Source: an uncultured Clostridium sp. (lineage in GTDB: Bacteria > Bacillota > Clostridia > Lachnospirales > Lachnospiraceae). From it: DNA of 64,000 bases. How positions within the stretch are numbered: position 1 is the stretch's first letter; each line of letters begins with the position of its first letter. A program made the translations under genes and the position numbers. Shown piece after piece: positions 52,953 through 61,937 of this stretch. The DNA lies in the NCBI GenBank assembly GCA_945917985.1, contig CAMEIH010000004.1, forward strand, positions 1 through 64,000. The letters run 5' to 3'. Below the pieces are notes generated by a model. The model ran no database searches. It was given only the letters and a program-made list of their open reading frames with translations, and had not been told where the DNA came from.

Positions 52953-52981
52953 ATGTATAGGAAATGAATTGAGTAAACCTG

Positions 52982-53581
52982 TTATTTTGCGTCCTTCTCT
53001 TTAGATAAGGTGAAGAAAAGACCTGCTTTTTTCAGTGCGGGACGAAGTGCCATATAAATAATGACAGAGACAACGGCAGATAAAAAAGCGTTGACAGAAG
53101 TAGAAAATATATTTACGACTAATGTCAATTCGGCCGCGGGCTTTCCTAAGATAAGGAGCTTGTAAAAATATCCTACCAGGGGATCAAAAATTACATTGAA
53201 TAAAAGGCCGCCCACAGAAGCTATAATAGTCCAGGTCAAAACTTTTCCGGTATTTTTTTCAATAGTAATCTTGCCAATCTTATGTGCGATCAGACCGGTG
53301 ATCAGACCAATGCAGAATTTCAGGATAAAGGTTTTGGGGGCATATACAATGTAAACCGGATCAAGAAGGTCACCGATGGTCATACCGATGGCACCGCCGA
53401 GACCACCGTAGAAGCCGCCAAGAAGCAAGGCACCAAGAACACAGACCGCATTTCCCAAATGAATGGAAGTGGCATCGCCACCGGGAAGCATGATCTTAAA
53501 CTGTAAAAAGGTAAATACCACATAAGATAAAGCGGCCATCAGACCGGTTAATGCAACTTTTTGAGCTGTTTGATTTTTCAT
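52982..53581 (-). CDS. ECF transporter S component
   Basis: A 199-residue substrate-binding membrane subunit of an energy-coupling factor vitamin transporter. The N-terminus KVALTGLMAALSYVVFTFLQ (with the conserved A-L-x-x-A region for contact with EcfT), SIHLGNAVCVLGALLLGGFY and GAIGMTIGDLLDP are typical of RibU/HmpT-like members. The start is at 53581, with GGAGG nine bases upstream; a longer frame to 53656 has no ribosome binding site. The shared EcfAAT module is not in the window. The vitamin is not deducible, and no riboswitch was recognised upstream. Confidence 0.88.
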   Translation of the reverse strand: MKNQTAQKVALTGLMAALSYVVFTFLQFKIMLPGGDATSIHLGNAVCVLGALLLGGFYGGLGGAIGMTIGDLLDPVYIVYAPKTFILKFCIGLITGLIAHKIGKITIEKNTGKVLTWTIIASVGGLLFNVIFDPLVGYFYKLLILGKPAAELTLVVNIFSTSVNAFLSAVVSVIIYMALRPALKKAGLFFTLSKEKDAK

Positions 53582-53741
53582 AATAGTTTTTCCTCCGTTT
53601 CTGTTGCTTTGTTGTATCATAGTAAAACACAAGGGTGGCATTATAAAAAGTGCCAAATTAAAACTTTTTGACCATGCCAGTTGAAAGGCGCAAAGAATTG
53701 ATGTAGGATAGATGAAAGAAAAGAAGGAGTGAGTGTGTCAA

Positions 53742-54446
53742 ATGTTGGGAAAAAGAGGCATCAGTGGCAGTACGCTGAAGATCATTGCAATGATATCCAT
53801 GCTCATTGACCATATTGCTTATATTGTGATAGCGCCTGCTGTCAGAGTGAACGGCCTGGATAGTTCCATATATACTTTGTATCGTGCTATGCGCGGTGTA
53901 GGAAGAATTGCTTTTCCTATCTATTGTTTTCTGCTGACGGAAGGTTTCTTTAGAACTCATGACAGAAAAAAATATGCGTTTCGGCTCTTATTGTTTGCAT
54001 TGATTTCGGAGATACCGTATGACCTTGCTTTCTATCATTCAATCAGGTATTTCGGGCACAGCAATGTCTTTTTTTCTTTGCTGCTTGGAGTTATTATGAT
54101 GTCATTGATGGAAAAAGCCCAAAATCATTTCCGGGATTATCGGATCGTTATCATGATATATCTTGCGGTCATTGCAGCATGCGGGATATGTGCGGAGTGG
54201 ATTCATTGTGAATACGGAATAAAAGGAATCATTGCAATTGCACTTCTTTATCTGTTTCGAATGAGTAAAGAAGAACAGATTATTGCAGGCTGCGTTGCCT
54301 TTTGCTGGGAACCTGCAGCCTTGGCTGCTTTTCCGTTTATTGCTTTTTATAACGGAAGGCGTGGGAGCAATCTGAAATATTTTTTTTATGCATTTTATCC
54401 GGTGCATATCTTATTCCTGTATTTCCTGTGTTATCTGATTTACTAG
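53742..54446 (+). CDS. TraX family membrane protein
   Basis: A polytopic protein of about 234 residues with roughly eight helices. The N-terminal block SGSTLKIIAMISMLIDHIAY and RGVGRIAFPIYCFLLTEGFF are the TraX hallmarks. TraX of plasmid F N-acetylates pilin, but chromosomal relatives in Firmicutes are usually remote from conjugation genes and may acetylate surface glycans. The start is ATG 53742, or GTG 53733, which is only 3 nt from AAGGAG. Confidence 0.85.
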   Translation: MLGKRGISGSTLKIIAMISMLIDHIAYIVIAPAVRVNGLDSSIYTLYRAMRGVGRIAFPIYCFLLTEGFFRTHDRKKYAFRLLLFALISEIPYDLAFYHSIRYFGHSNVFFSLLLGVIMMSLMEKAQNHFRDYRIVIMIYLAVIAACGICAEWIHCEYGIKGIIAIALLYLFRMSKEEQIIAGCVAFCWEPAALAAFPFIAFYNGRRGSNLKYFFYAFYPVHILFLYFLCYLIY

Positions 54447-54524
54447 GGAGAACCGACGTTATTATTTGGAATTCTTATCAAAATATAAAATATCTGATAA
54501 ATTTATTAAATAATAAAAATAGAA

Positions 54525-54590
54525 TTGACATTCTTTTTTAAATAGGCATATAATGTCAAAAGATTAACTAGTTAAATATTAATTAATTAA
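54525..54590 (+). promoter_or_regulatory. Promoter and two palindromic operators of the MarR-ABC operon
   Basis: TTGACA (54525-54530), 18 bp, TATAAT (54549-54554). The perfect palindromes TTAACTAGTTAA (54564-54575) and TTAATTAATTAA (54579-54590) follow between the start point and the ribosome binding site, with centres 15 bp apart. Confidence 0.75.
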
Positions 54591-54609
54591 CAAAGGAGGC
54601 GTAAGTCCT

Positions 54610-55062
54610 GTGGAGGAACAGAAACATAGGATTGTTCACATGTTTGGGGTTACAGACAGAACCTTGAAACGTTCTATCGCCAAGAAAGTGGAAAATACAG
54701 GCGTCTATCGCAGTCAGCACAGGCTCCTGATGATACTGGGAAAACATCCGGATTGTTCCCAGACAGAACTGGCGGAAAGATTGGAAATTTCGCCGGCTGC
54801 CGTTGCTGTTTCACTGAAAAAGCTTGAAAAATCAGGGTTTATCAGCAGACAGTGCCAAGAAAATGACAATCGTGTCAATCAAGTGGTTATCACAGAAAAG
54901 GGATGGAAGACCATTGACTTAAGTACTCAATACTTCAGGGAAATGGAAAATGCCTTTTTAAATGACTTTTCGGAAGAAGAATTGAAGCAGCTTCAAAACT
55001 TTTTAGAGCGCATGATAAAAAATGGGGAAGATTATTATCAAACATTAATAAAGCAGGAATAA
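54610..55062 (+). CDS. MarR family transcriptional regulator
   Basis: A 150-residue winged-helix regulator. The DNA-binding region is PDCSQTELAERLEISPAAVA, then SLKKLEKSGFI, and the wing is QENDNRVNQVVITEKG. It starts with GTG 54610, after AAAGGAGG with a 10-nt gap. It is followed 40 bp later by two ABC half-exporter genes. The palindromes upstream suggest autorepression relieved by a drug-like ligand. Confidence 0.9.
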   Translation: MEEQKHRIVHMFGVTDRTLKRSIAKKVENTGVYRSQHRLLMILGKHPDCSQTELAERLEISPAAVAVSLKKLEKSGFISRQCQENDNRVNQVVITEKGWKTIDLSTQYFREMENAFLNDFSEEELKQLQNFLERMIKNGEDYYQTLIKQE

Positions 55063-55102
55063 AAAAGTAAATGAAAATAAAAAGAAAGGGAACAGACTAA
55101 TC

Positions 55103-56839
55103 ATGAAAAGATACTGGAAATATATTAAGCCGTACTTATCATCTTTTATTCTCGGACCGATTCTCATGATTGTTGAGGTGATCGGAGAAGTATTATTGCC
55201 TAAGTACATGGCCAATATTATTAACATCGGTGCGGCTAACCGGGATGTGCCGTATATCATCGGAATGGGTATTGTTATGGTGATCACCGCAGTCCTTATG
55301 GCAGTAGGAGGAGTGGGCGGTGCCTATTTTGGGGCAAAGGCAGCAGTCAGTTTTGCGGCAGACCTCAGAAGTGATGTGTTTGCAAAAGTACAGAAATTTT
55401 CTTTTGCGAACCTTGACAAGTTCAGTACCGGTTCTCTGGTGACAAGGCTGACAAATGATATCACGCAGGTACAAAACCTGATCAATATGGCACTTCGTAT
55501 GATGCTCCGTGCTCCCGGTATGCTGATCGGGGCGTTGATCATGGCTTTTATTATGAATGCACAGCTGGCACTTGTGGTGCTTGTCGTGATTCCTGTTTTG
55601 GTTACGCTCATCATTCTTGTCATCCGTGTGGCTTTTCCGAGGTTTGACGTGATGCAGAAAAAATTGGATGTCTTAAACTCTAATATCCAGGAAATGTTGA
55701 CAAATGTGCGTGTGATCAAATCCTTTGTAAGAGGAGAGTATGAGGAAAATAAATTTGCCGAATCCAATGAGGATTTAAAGCAGGCGAGTCTGAATGCATT
55801 TAAGGTAGTTATTCTGAATATGCCCATCATGATGCTGATGATGAACCTGACTACACTTGGTGTTGTATGGTTTGGAGGCAGACAGATTCTTGCGGGAAAT
55901 ATGCCGGTAGGTGACCTGACCGCATTTACTTCTTATATTGTACAGATTTTGATGTCCCTGATGATGCTTGCCATGGTGCTTTTGCAGAGTTCAAGAGCAC
56001 TGGCTTCTCTGCATCGTATCGCGGATGTTTTGGATACGGAAGTGGATCTGACGGATGAGAATTGTGCGCTTCCTGAAAAGACAGTAAGCAGCGGCAAGGT
56101 GGAATTTAAGGATGTTTCCTTCCGGTACTATAAAGACAGTCAGGAAAAGGTTCTCGATCATGTGACCTTTACCGTGGAAAGTGGTCAGACTCTTGGCATC
56201 ATCGGTTCCACCGGAAGCGGAAAAACGACTCTGGTGCAGATGATCCCCAGACTCTATGACACGGATGAGGGAGCAGTTTTTGTAGACGGTGTCAATGTCA
56301 GAGATTATTCGCTGAAAAATCTCCGGGAAGGAGTTGGGATGGTGCTTCAGAAAAATGTGCTTTTCTCAGGCACCATCATGGAAAACCTGTTGTGGGGCGA
56401 TGAAAAAGCATCCCCGGAGGAAATCAGACAGGCTGCAAAGGAAGCCCAGCCGGATGACTTTGTGACGAATTTTACGAATGGTTATGAGACAGAGCTTGGA
56501 CAGGGCGGTGTCAATGTGTCAGGTGGACAGAAGCAGAGGCTATGTATTGCGAGGGCACTTCTGAAAAAGCCCAAGATATTGATCCTTGATGATTCGACCA
56601 GTGCGGTTGATACCGCTACGGAGGCTAAGATCAGGGAAAGCTTTACCGGTACTTTGAAGGATACCACGAAGATCATTATTGCCCAGAGAATCACTTCTGT
56701 GATGGAAGCAGATGAGATACTGGTGCTGGATGAGGGCAGGATTGCAGGCAAGGGTACACATACTGAATTGCTGAAAAACTGCGAAGCTTATCAGGAAATC
56801 TATTATTCTCAGATGGACAGGGAGGTAAGCGCATCATGA
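55103..56839 (+). CDS. ABC exporter half-transporter, subunit 1
   Basis: A 578-residue protein with six membrane helices (about residues 10-310) and a C-terminal ATPase domain: Walker A GSTGSGKTT (about residue 372), Q-loop LQKNVLFSG, signature VSGGQKQR, Walker B ILILDDSTSAVD. The aspartate after Walker B replaces the catalytic glutamate (LDDSTSA rather than LDEATSA), marking a degenerate site of a heterodimeric exporter of the BmrCD/TM287-288 type. The partner gene overlaps by 4 bp. The transport substrate is probably a drug or peptide. Confidence 0.93.
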   Translation: MKRYWKYIKPYLSSFILGPILMIVEVIGEVLLPKYMANIINIGAANRDVPYIIGMGIVMVITAVLMAVGGVGGAYFGAKAAVSFAADLRSDVFAKVQKFSFANLDKFSTGSLVTRLTNDITQVQNLINMALRMMLRAPGMLIGALIMAFIMNAQLALVVLVVIPVLVTLIILVIRVAFPRFDVMQKKLDVLNSNIQEMLTNVRVIKSFVRGEYEENKFAESNEDLKQASLNAFKVVILNMPIMMLMMNLTTLGVVWFGGRQILAGNMPVGDLTAFTSYIVQILMSLMMLAMVLLQSSRALASLHRIADVLDTEVDLTDENCALPEKTVSSGKVEFKDVSFRYYKDSQEKVLDHVTFTVESGQTLGIIGSTGSGKTTLVQMIPRLYDTDEGAVFVDGVNVRDYSLKNLREGVGMVLQKNVLFSGTIMENLLWGDEKASPEEIRQAAKEAQPDDFVTNFTNGYETELGQGGVNVSGGQKQRLCIARALLKKPKILILDDSTSAVDTATEAKIRESFTGTLKDTTKIIIAQRITSVMEADEILVLDEGRIAGKGTHTELLKNCEAYQEIYYSQMDREVSAS

Positions 56840-58827
56840 AGCAGGAAAAATTAGAGTACTTACAGAAAAAATATGAGAGCAGACTTACCCCGGTGGATGA
56901 AAAAATGCTGGAAAAACAGGCCCAGCCCAAAAGTGGTCCCGGACATAAGCATGCAGGACATCTGGCAGCAGGCAAGCCAAAGAATATGAAAAAAACAATG
57001 GGAAGACTGTTTTCCTACATTTCGGACAGTAAATGGAAGCTTGGACTTGTGATCATCTGTATTATAGCAGGTACGGCGGCCAATCTGGCAGGCTCTTATG
57101 TACTGCGTCCGATTATTAATGGCCTTACTTCAGAGAATGGAAGTGTTGCTTTTCTTTTTAAAGGGATTCTTGTCATGCTTTGCATTTATCTCGTGGCAGT
57201 TTTGGCACAGTATCTGCAGCAGAGAATCATGATCGGAATCTCCCAGAATGCGATACAGAAGCTGCGCAATGATCTGTTCCGCAAGCTGCAGAATCTTCCG
57301 GTGCGCTATTATGATACCAATAATCACGGTGATATCATGAGCCGGTTTACCAACGATGTGGATGCCGTGGGAGAAATGCTTAACAATACGGTTGTTCAGC
57401 TGATTTCAGGTTCTATCAGTATTATAGGAACGCTTGCACTGATGATCTATACCAATATCTGGCTGACGCTCATCACCGTTGTCATGATTCCGGTGATGAT
57501 GAAAGCGGTACAGTTTGTAGGGAAAAAGAGCCGAAAATATTATAAGGCACAGCAGGCGGCAATCGGCACCATCAATGGTTATATAGAAGAGACCGTGACA
57601 GGGCAGAAGGTGGTAAAAGTATTCTGCCATGAGGACAGTGCAGAGGAAGAATTTGAATATCTGAACAATGACCTTAGAGGAAAGCAGATCAAGGCGCAGT
57701 TTTTCGGAGGAATCATGGGACCTGTCATGGGAAATTTAGGTCAGGTGAGCTATTCCCTTACGGCTGCCATCGGAGGAATTCTCTGTGTTCTTCGCGGCTT
57801 TGATATCGGCGGACTTACGGTATTTGTTAATTATTCCAGACAGTTTTCCCGTCCTATTAATGAAGTTGCCATGCAGGTAAATACCATTTTTTCCGCACTT
57901 GCCGGTGCAGAGCGTGTGTTTGCTGTCATGGATGCAGATACGGAAAAAGAGGATGCTCCAAATGCAATCAGAATTGAAGAAAATATAGAGGGTAAGACCT
58001 GCTATGTAATTCCAAAAGATAATGCAGTGGCAAAGCAGGAAGAGATCCTCACAGACATCGTGAAGGAAGATAAGGATTTTTATTACAAGGAGATGAAAGG
58101 CGCTGTCACCCTTACGGATGTAACCTTTGGATATAATCCGGATAAGACGATTTTAAAGCATGTCTCTCTGTATGCAAAGTCGGGACAGAAAATTGCTTTT
58201 GTAGGTTCTACGGGTGCAGGAAAAACTACCATCACCAATCTGATCAACCGTTTTTACGATATTGATTCGGGAAGTATTACGATTGACGGAATTCCTGTTA
58301 CGGAGCTTGAAAGAGACTCTCTTCGCCGGAACATTTCCATGGTTTTACAGGATACCCATCTGTTTACGGGAACGGTTCGAGACAATATCCGTTACGGAAG
58401 GCTGGATGCCACGGATGAAGAGGTGGAACAGGCAGCACGGACAGCAAGTGCCCATTCCTTTATCATGCGTCTTGAGCACGGATATGATACCATGCTGGAG
58501 GGAGACGGTGCCAACTTGAGTCAGGGTCAGAGACAGCTCATCAATATTGCAAGAGCTGCTATTTCCAAGGCGCCTATCCTGATACTGGATGAAGCTACAA
58601 GCTCTGTGGATACCAGGACAGAGAAGCATATCGAGAAGGGAATGGACCGTCTGATGGCGCAGAGAACCACACTTGTGATAGCGCACAGACTGTCTACCGT
58701 AAGAAATGCCAATGCCATTATGGTTCTTGAAAACGGTGAGATTATTGAGCGTGGGGATCATGATGATCTGCTTGCACAAAAGGGACGGTATTATGAGTTG
58801 TATACCGGATTGAGTGAGCTTGATTAG
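56836..58827 (+). CDS. ABC exporter half-transporter, subunit 2
   Basis: A 663-residue partner of the preceding gene. It has a soluble N-terminal extension of about 60 residues with KSGPGHKHAGHLAAGKPKN, six membrane helices (about 70-350), and the ATPase domain: Walker A GSTGAGKTT, signature LSQGQRQL and Walker B ILILDEATSSVD with a normal catalytic glutamate. An extra segment of about 45 residues (YVIPKDNAVAKQEEILTDIV) sits before the ATPase domain. Together with subunit 1 it should form one active and one degenerate ATP site. The operon ends in the long hairpin at 58840. Confidence 0.94.
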   Translation: MKQEKLEYLQKKYESRLTPVDEKMLEKQAQPKSGPGHKHAGHLAAGKPKNMKKTMGRLFSYISDSKWKLGLVIICIIAGTAANLAGSYVLRPIINGLTSENGSVAFLFKGILVMLCIYLVAVLAQYLQQRIMIGISQNAIQKLRNDLFRKLQNLPVRYYDTNNHGDIMSRFTNDVDAVGEMLNNTVVQLISGSISIIGTLALMIYTNIWLTLITVVMIPVMMKAVQFVGKKSRKYYKAQQAAIGTINGYIEETVTGQKVVKVFCHEDSAEEEFEYLNNDLRGKQIKAQFFGGIMGPVMGNLGQVSYSLTAAIGGILCVLRGFDIGGLTVFVNYSRQFSRPINEVAMQVNTIFSALAGAERVFAVMDADTEKEDAPNAIRIEENIEGKTCYVIPKDNAVAKQEEILTDIVKEDKDFYYKEMKGAVTLTDVTFGYNPDKTILKHVSLYAKSGQKIAFVGSTGAGKTTITNLINRFYDIDSGSITIDGIPVTELERDSLRRNISMVLQDTHLFTGTVRDNIRYGRLDATDEEVEQAARTASAHSFIMRLEHGYDTMLEGDGANLSQGQRQLINIARAAISKAPILILDEATSSVDTRTEKHIEKGMDRLMAQRTTLVIAHRLSTVRNANAIMVLENGEIIERGDHDDLLAQKGRYYELYTGLSELD

Positions 58828-58839
58828 AGAGATGTTGAG

Positions 58840-58989
58840 AATATCCTGAAATATTGTCTTCTTTAACCCTATGCGCTATGCACTTTGCCAAGCCCAGGGA
58901 AAAGCCCAATCGGGCAAAGGCCCTCATGGGCTTTTGGTCTTGGCTCCGTAGCGCATAAGGCTTACTGAAGACAATATATTCAGGATATT
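58840..58989. repeat. 150-bp nested palindrome between convergent genes
   Basis: The outer arms, 22 bases (58840-58861) and 23 bases (58967-58989), are inverted copies differing by one inserted A. Inside lie TATGCGCTA/TAGCGCATA (58870-58878, 58949-58957), GCCAAG/CTTGGC (58887-58892, 58939-58944) and AAAAGCCCA/TGGGCTTTT (58900-58908, 58927-58935). The centre has GGGC-aaag-GCCC. It separates the ABC exporter operon from the minus-strand coiled-coil gene and may act as a two-way terminator, but it is several times larger than needed. Confidence 0.85.
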
Positions 58990-59003
58990 TTGACATCCGA
59001 TAA

Positions 59004-59369
59004 TTAAAGAATAGGAAATTCAAGTTCTGCTAAGACAGAATTAACATATTCGATGGAGAGATGAAGTTCCCCGGATATCATTTCAGGAGTTTTCCCCTGA
59101 CATTTTAATTTGAAAATGTTCCGTTCAGCAGTTGTCTTGTCACGTTCGGCAATGACGTTGTTACGTTCGGCAACGATGTCGTTGAGCTCGGCAGCGGCCT
59201 TGGCTTTTTCTGCTCTTGCTTCTTGAAGCTCTGCTTTTGCCGTTTCCAGCTCGGACTTTGCCTGTTCAGCTTCCTCTTTCAGCTCAGATACCATAAGTCG
59301 TTCCATGTTTTTGTCCATGATATACAGTTCTTCTGATAACATACCGATCAACTCCTCCGGATTTTTCAC
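59004..59369 (-). CDS. Coiled-coil protein, likely 3' fragment of a larger gene
   Basis: A 121-residue open frame with a long coiled coil (about residues 25-90: SELETAKAELQEARAEKAKA, and the short repeats AERNNVIAERDKTTAERN). It ends with a domain that looks like a small helix-turn-helix (GKTPEMISGELHLSIEYVNS). The GTG at 59369 has no ribosome binding site, and the same frame stays open upstream for about 29 more codons without a good start (reading KFSKVLDGFPSFASIYQEIADF). This indicates a truncated gene. The tail resembles C-termini of Rpn-type PD-(D/E)XK or related hypothetical proteins in Lachnospiraceae, from memory. Confidence 0.5.
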   Translation of the reverse strand: MKNPEELIGMLSEELYIMDKNMERLMVSELKEEAEQAKSELETAKAELQEARAEKAKAAAELNDIVAERNNVIAERDKTTAERNIFKLKCQGKTPEMISGELHLSIEYVNSVLAELEFPIL

Positions 59370-59588
59370 AAAATCTGCAATTTCCTGATAGATAGAGGCA
59401 AAGCTGGGAAATCCATCAAGAACCTTTGAAAATTTGTAATATTTATTATGAAATTAAGTCTACAGGAAAAACGATATAATGTCAATATAATGACATATTT
59501 TTAATAAATGTTTCATAAAAAAGATATAAATACCCGTCTGCGGGACTGTAATTATTAAAAAAATGTAAAAAATAATTTACCTTATTTG

Positions 59589-59629
59589 ACTAAAATACTA
59601 TTTAGTAAACATCTAAATCATAGTATAAT
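59589..59629 (+). promoter_or_regulatory. Promoter of the PTS EIIC-like gene
   Basis: TTTAGT (59601-59606), 17 bp, TATAAT (59624-59629). The inverted repeat ACTAAA...TTTAGT (59589-59606) overlaps the -35. Confidence 0.6.
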
Positions 59630-59662
59630 GGTTGCATTATGAAAAAAGATGAGGAGATCGTG

Positions 59663-60730
59663 ATGAAAAAAGTAAAAGAGGTTTTGAGGGAAATATTTAT
59701 CGATGGACTCAGTGGCATGGCGACCGGACTATTCGCTACGCTGATCATTGGCACCATTATTCAGCAGGTGGGTAATCTGATTCCCGGCATGATTGGAGAT
59801 TATCTTTATCTGATCGGAAAAATAGCCGGTGTGGTGACCGGTGCAGGCATCGGTGTGGGAGTTGCACTCCGATTGAAAGCCAGCCCGCTGACAACCGTTT
59901 CGGCGGCGACTGCCGGTATGGTGGGTGCATTTGCGAGCAAGATTATTGCAGGAACCGTGCTTGTAGAGGGCGGCATGTGCCTGGCGGGAGTGGGAGAACC
60001 CCTCGGTGCATTCCTTGCGGTTATCACCTGTGTCTATATGGGGCGTCTTGTATCGGGCAGGACAAAAGTGGATATTCTCGTAACTCCCTTTGTATGCATC
60101 GTTTCCGGTTCGGCGGTGGGACTGCTCCTCGGACCGGGCATTTCCGGTTTCATGACATGGCTTGGTTCTATTATCAACTGGGGAACGGAACAGGCACCCT
60201 TTCTCATGGGAATCGTGGTATCCGTGCTGATGGGAATGATTTTGACACTGCCGATCAGTTCTGCGGCTCTCGGTATTATACTGGGACTGAATGGTATTGC
60301 TGCCGGAGCAGCTACGGCAGGGTGCTGTGCCAATATGATCGGATTTGCAGTGGCCTCTTTCAGAGAAAATAAAGTAAACGGTCTGCTGGCTCAGGGACTT
60401 GGCACCAGCATGCTGCAGATTGGAAATATTGTGAAAAAGCCTGTTATCTGGCTCCCGGCAATCATTACCTCTGCCATTTTGGGACCGGTTTCCACCTGTG
60501 TGCTGCATATGACTAACAATGCCACCGGCTCCGGGATGGGAACCGCAGGACTCGTAGGCCAGATCAATGCCTATCAGACCATGGTGGGTGAGGGAGTGGC
60601 TCCGGGTATCGTACTGCTTCAGATCATCCTGATGCATATTCTCCTGCCGGCAATCCTTTCCTTTCTTATTTCCGAGGTAATGAGGAAAAAAGGATGGATT
60701 CAGAACGGCGATATGAAGCTGGATGTTTAG
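59663..60730 (+). CDS. PTS EIIC-like membrane protein (pfam13303 type)
   Basis: A 355-residue protein with about ten helices and many glycines (TGAGIGVGVALRLKASPLTT, GSAVGLLLGPGISGFMTWLG, NNATGSGMGTAGLVGQINAY). This matches the PTS_EIIC_2 family, a group annotated as sugar PTS IIC subunits but found without linked IIA/IIB. No PTS A or B domain is adjacent, so sugar transport is uncertain. The start is ATG 59663 with AGGAG seven bases upstream, rather than 59639. Confidence 0.82.
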   Translation: MKKVKEVLREIFIDGLSGMATGLFATLIIGTIIQQVGNLIPGMIGDYLYLIGKIAGVVTGAGIGVGVALRLKASPLTTVSAATAGMVGAFASKIIAGTVLVEGGMCLAGVGEPLGAFLAVITCVYMGRLVSGRTKVDILVTPFVCIVSGSAVGLLLGPGISGFMTWLGSIINWGTEQAPFLMGIVVSVLMGMILTLPISSAALGIILGLNGIAAGAATAGCCANMIGFAVASFRENKVNGLLAQGLGTSMLQIGNIVKKPVIWLPAIITSAILGPVSTCVLHMTNNATGSGMGTAGLVGQINAYQTMVGEGVAPGIVLLQIILMHILLPAILSFLISEVMRKKGWIQNGDMKLDV

Positions 60731-60837
60731 CTTTGTAAATGGTGCGGCTGAATTACAAAATAATGGCAAAACTACCCTTTTGGACAGTTCCTTTTTGAAA
60801 AAACATTTGGTATAATGCTGTTGACAAGGGGTGCAAT

Positions 60838-61560
60838 ATGAAAATTTATATTTGTGATGATTCTAAAATGGATCTGGCAAGACTGCATCACTATTTGAAA
60901 AAGTATGCGCAGTCTGAGAAAATCGATATCGAGGTGGAAGAGTTTTTGGCTGCCGCAGATATGCTTTCGGCACATGCAAAGGCAAAGGAAAAGCCGGTCC
61001 TGATTTTTCTGGATATTTATATGAATCAGATGGACGGCATGGAAGCGGCGAAGAAGCTTCGCAGCATGGGGGTAGGTACGAGTATTGTATTTACCACATC
61101 CTCCAAGGAACATGCCATGGATGCCTTTCAGGTCTACGCCGACGGTTATCTGGTGAAGCCGTTTGATTATGATAGCTTTCTGCATGCCATTAGCAAAGTG
61201 AGCAGCAGGCTGCACACAGATTACAAAATGATCGATGTGAGAATAGATAGGATGAACCGCAAATTCCGCATCAAGGATATCTGTTTTGCAGAGACGGAAA
61301 ACCATAGTGTTCAGATCCATTGCACGGATAATGTATACCGTGCCAGCATTACAATGGAAGGAATGAAAGAACTGATCGGTGAGGAAGCTTCCTTTATTAT
61401 GTGCGGAAGAAGCTACCTCATCAATCTTGATTATGTGGAATCAGTGGACAGTGAAATGATCTATATGAAGGATCAGGAAACGATTCCCATACCGGTGCGC
61501 CTCCGGAAGCAGATCAAAGAACAGTATCAGCAGTATTTGCTGGGAAAGCAGGCACCATGA
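60838..61560 (+). CDS. LytTR family response regulator
   Basis: A 240-residue regulator. The receiver domain (1-120) has D7-D8, phospho-acceptor D59 (IFLDIYMNQMDG) and K107 (LVKPFD). The LytTR DNA-binding domain (about 135-235) has ICFAETENHSVQIHCTDNVY, MCGRSYLINLDYV and PVRLRKQIKEQYQQYL. Such regulators act in autolysis, bacteriocin or quorum responses, usually with a membrane histidine kinase; here an Hpt protein gene overlaps the end by 4 bp and no kinase is seen. RBS AAGGGGTG precedes the ATG. Confidence 0.93.
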   Translation: MKIYICDDSKMDLARLHHYLKKYAQSEKIDIEVEEFLAAADMLSAHAKAKEKPVLIFLDIYMNQMDGMEAAKKLRSMGVGTSIVFTTSSKEHAMDAFQVYADGYLVKPFDYDSFLHAISKVSSRLHTDYKMIDVRIDRMNRKFRIKDICFAETENHSVQIHCTDNVYRASITMEGMKELIGEEASFIMCGRSYLINLDYVESVDSEMIYMKDQETIPIPVRLRKQIKEQYQQYLLGKQAP

Positions 61561-61937
61561 GAGAAAAATTGAATTATCTAATGAATCAGGGAATCAATGT
61601 GGAACAGGGAATGAAGTACGCAGATGATTCCCTGGATTTTTATGAGCAGTTGATTGCTCTTTTTATGGATGAATACGGGGAGAAGCGGGCGTGTGTATTA
61701 AAAGAGGCGGAAAACCTGGGACAGAGCTATACCGTGCTTGTCCATGGACTGAAAAACAATGCAAGATCTCTGGGAGCGGAGAAACTGGCAGATCTGGCCT
61801 ATGCGCACGAGTTGGCATCCAAGGCAGGAGATACGGGATTTATCAAAGAAAATCTGGATGCTTTATTGGAAACATGGGAACAGACCGTGCATATATTTAA
61901 GGAAATGCAACATTTAGGAATAAAAAACAACAATTAG
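61557..61937 (+). CDS. Hpt domain phosphotransfer protein
   Basis: A 126-residue helical protein with the Hpt signature YTVLVHGLKNNARSLGAEKL, where H63 is the phosphorylatable histidine, followed by LADLAYAHELASKAGD. It is translationally coupled to the LytTR regulator (4-bp overlap). It would relay phosphate between a hybrid kinase elsewhere and the LytTR receiver, or act as a phosphate sink. No kinase domain is present. Confidence 0.85.
   Translation: MREKLNYLMNQGINVEQGMKYADDSLDFYEQLIALFMDEYGEKRACVLKEAENLGQSYTVLVHGLKNNARSLGAEKLADLAYAHELASKAGDTGFIKENLDALLETWEQTVHIFKEMQHLGIKNNN

Noticed and set aside
59729-60769. 346-codon minus-strand open frame opposite the PTS EIIC-like gene
   Set aside because: The translation is His/Asn/Gly/Arg-rich low-quality sequence opposite a clear membrane protein gene.
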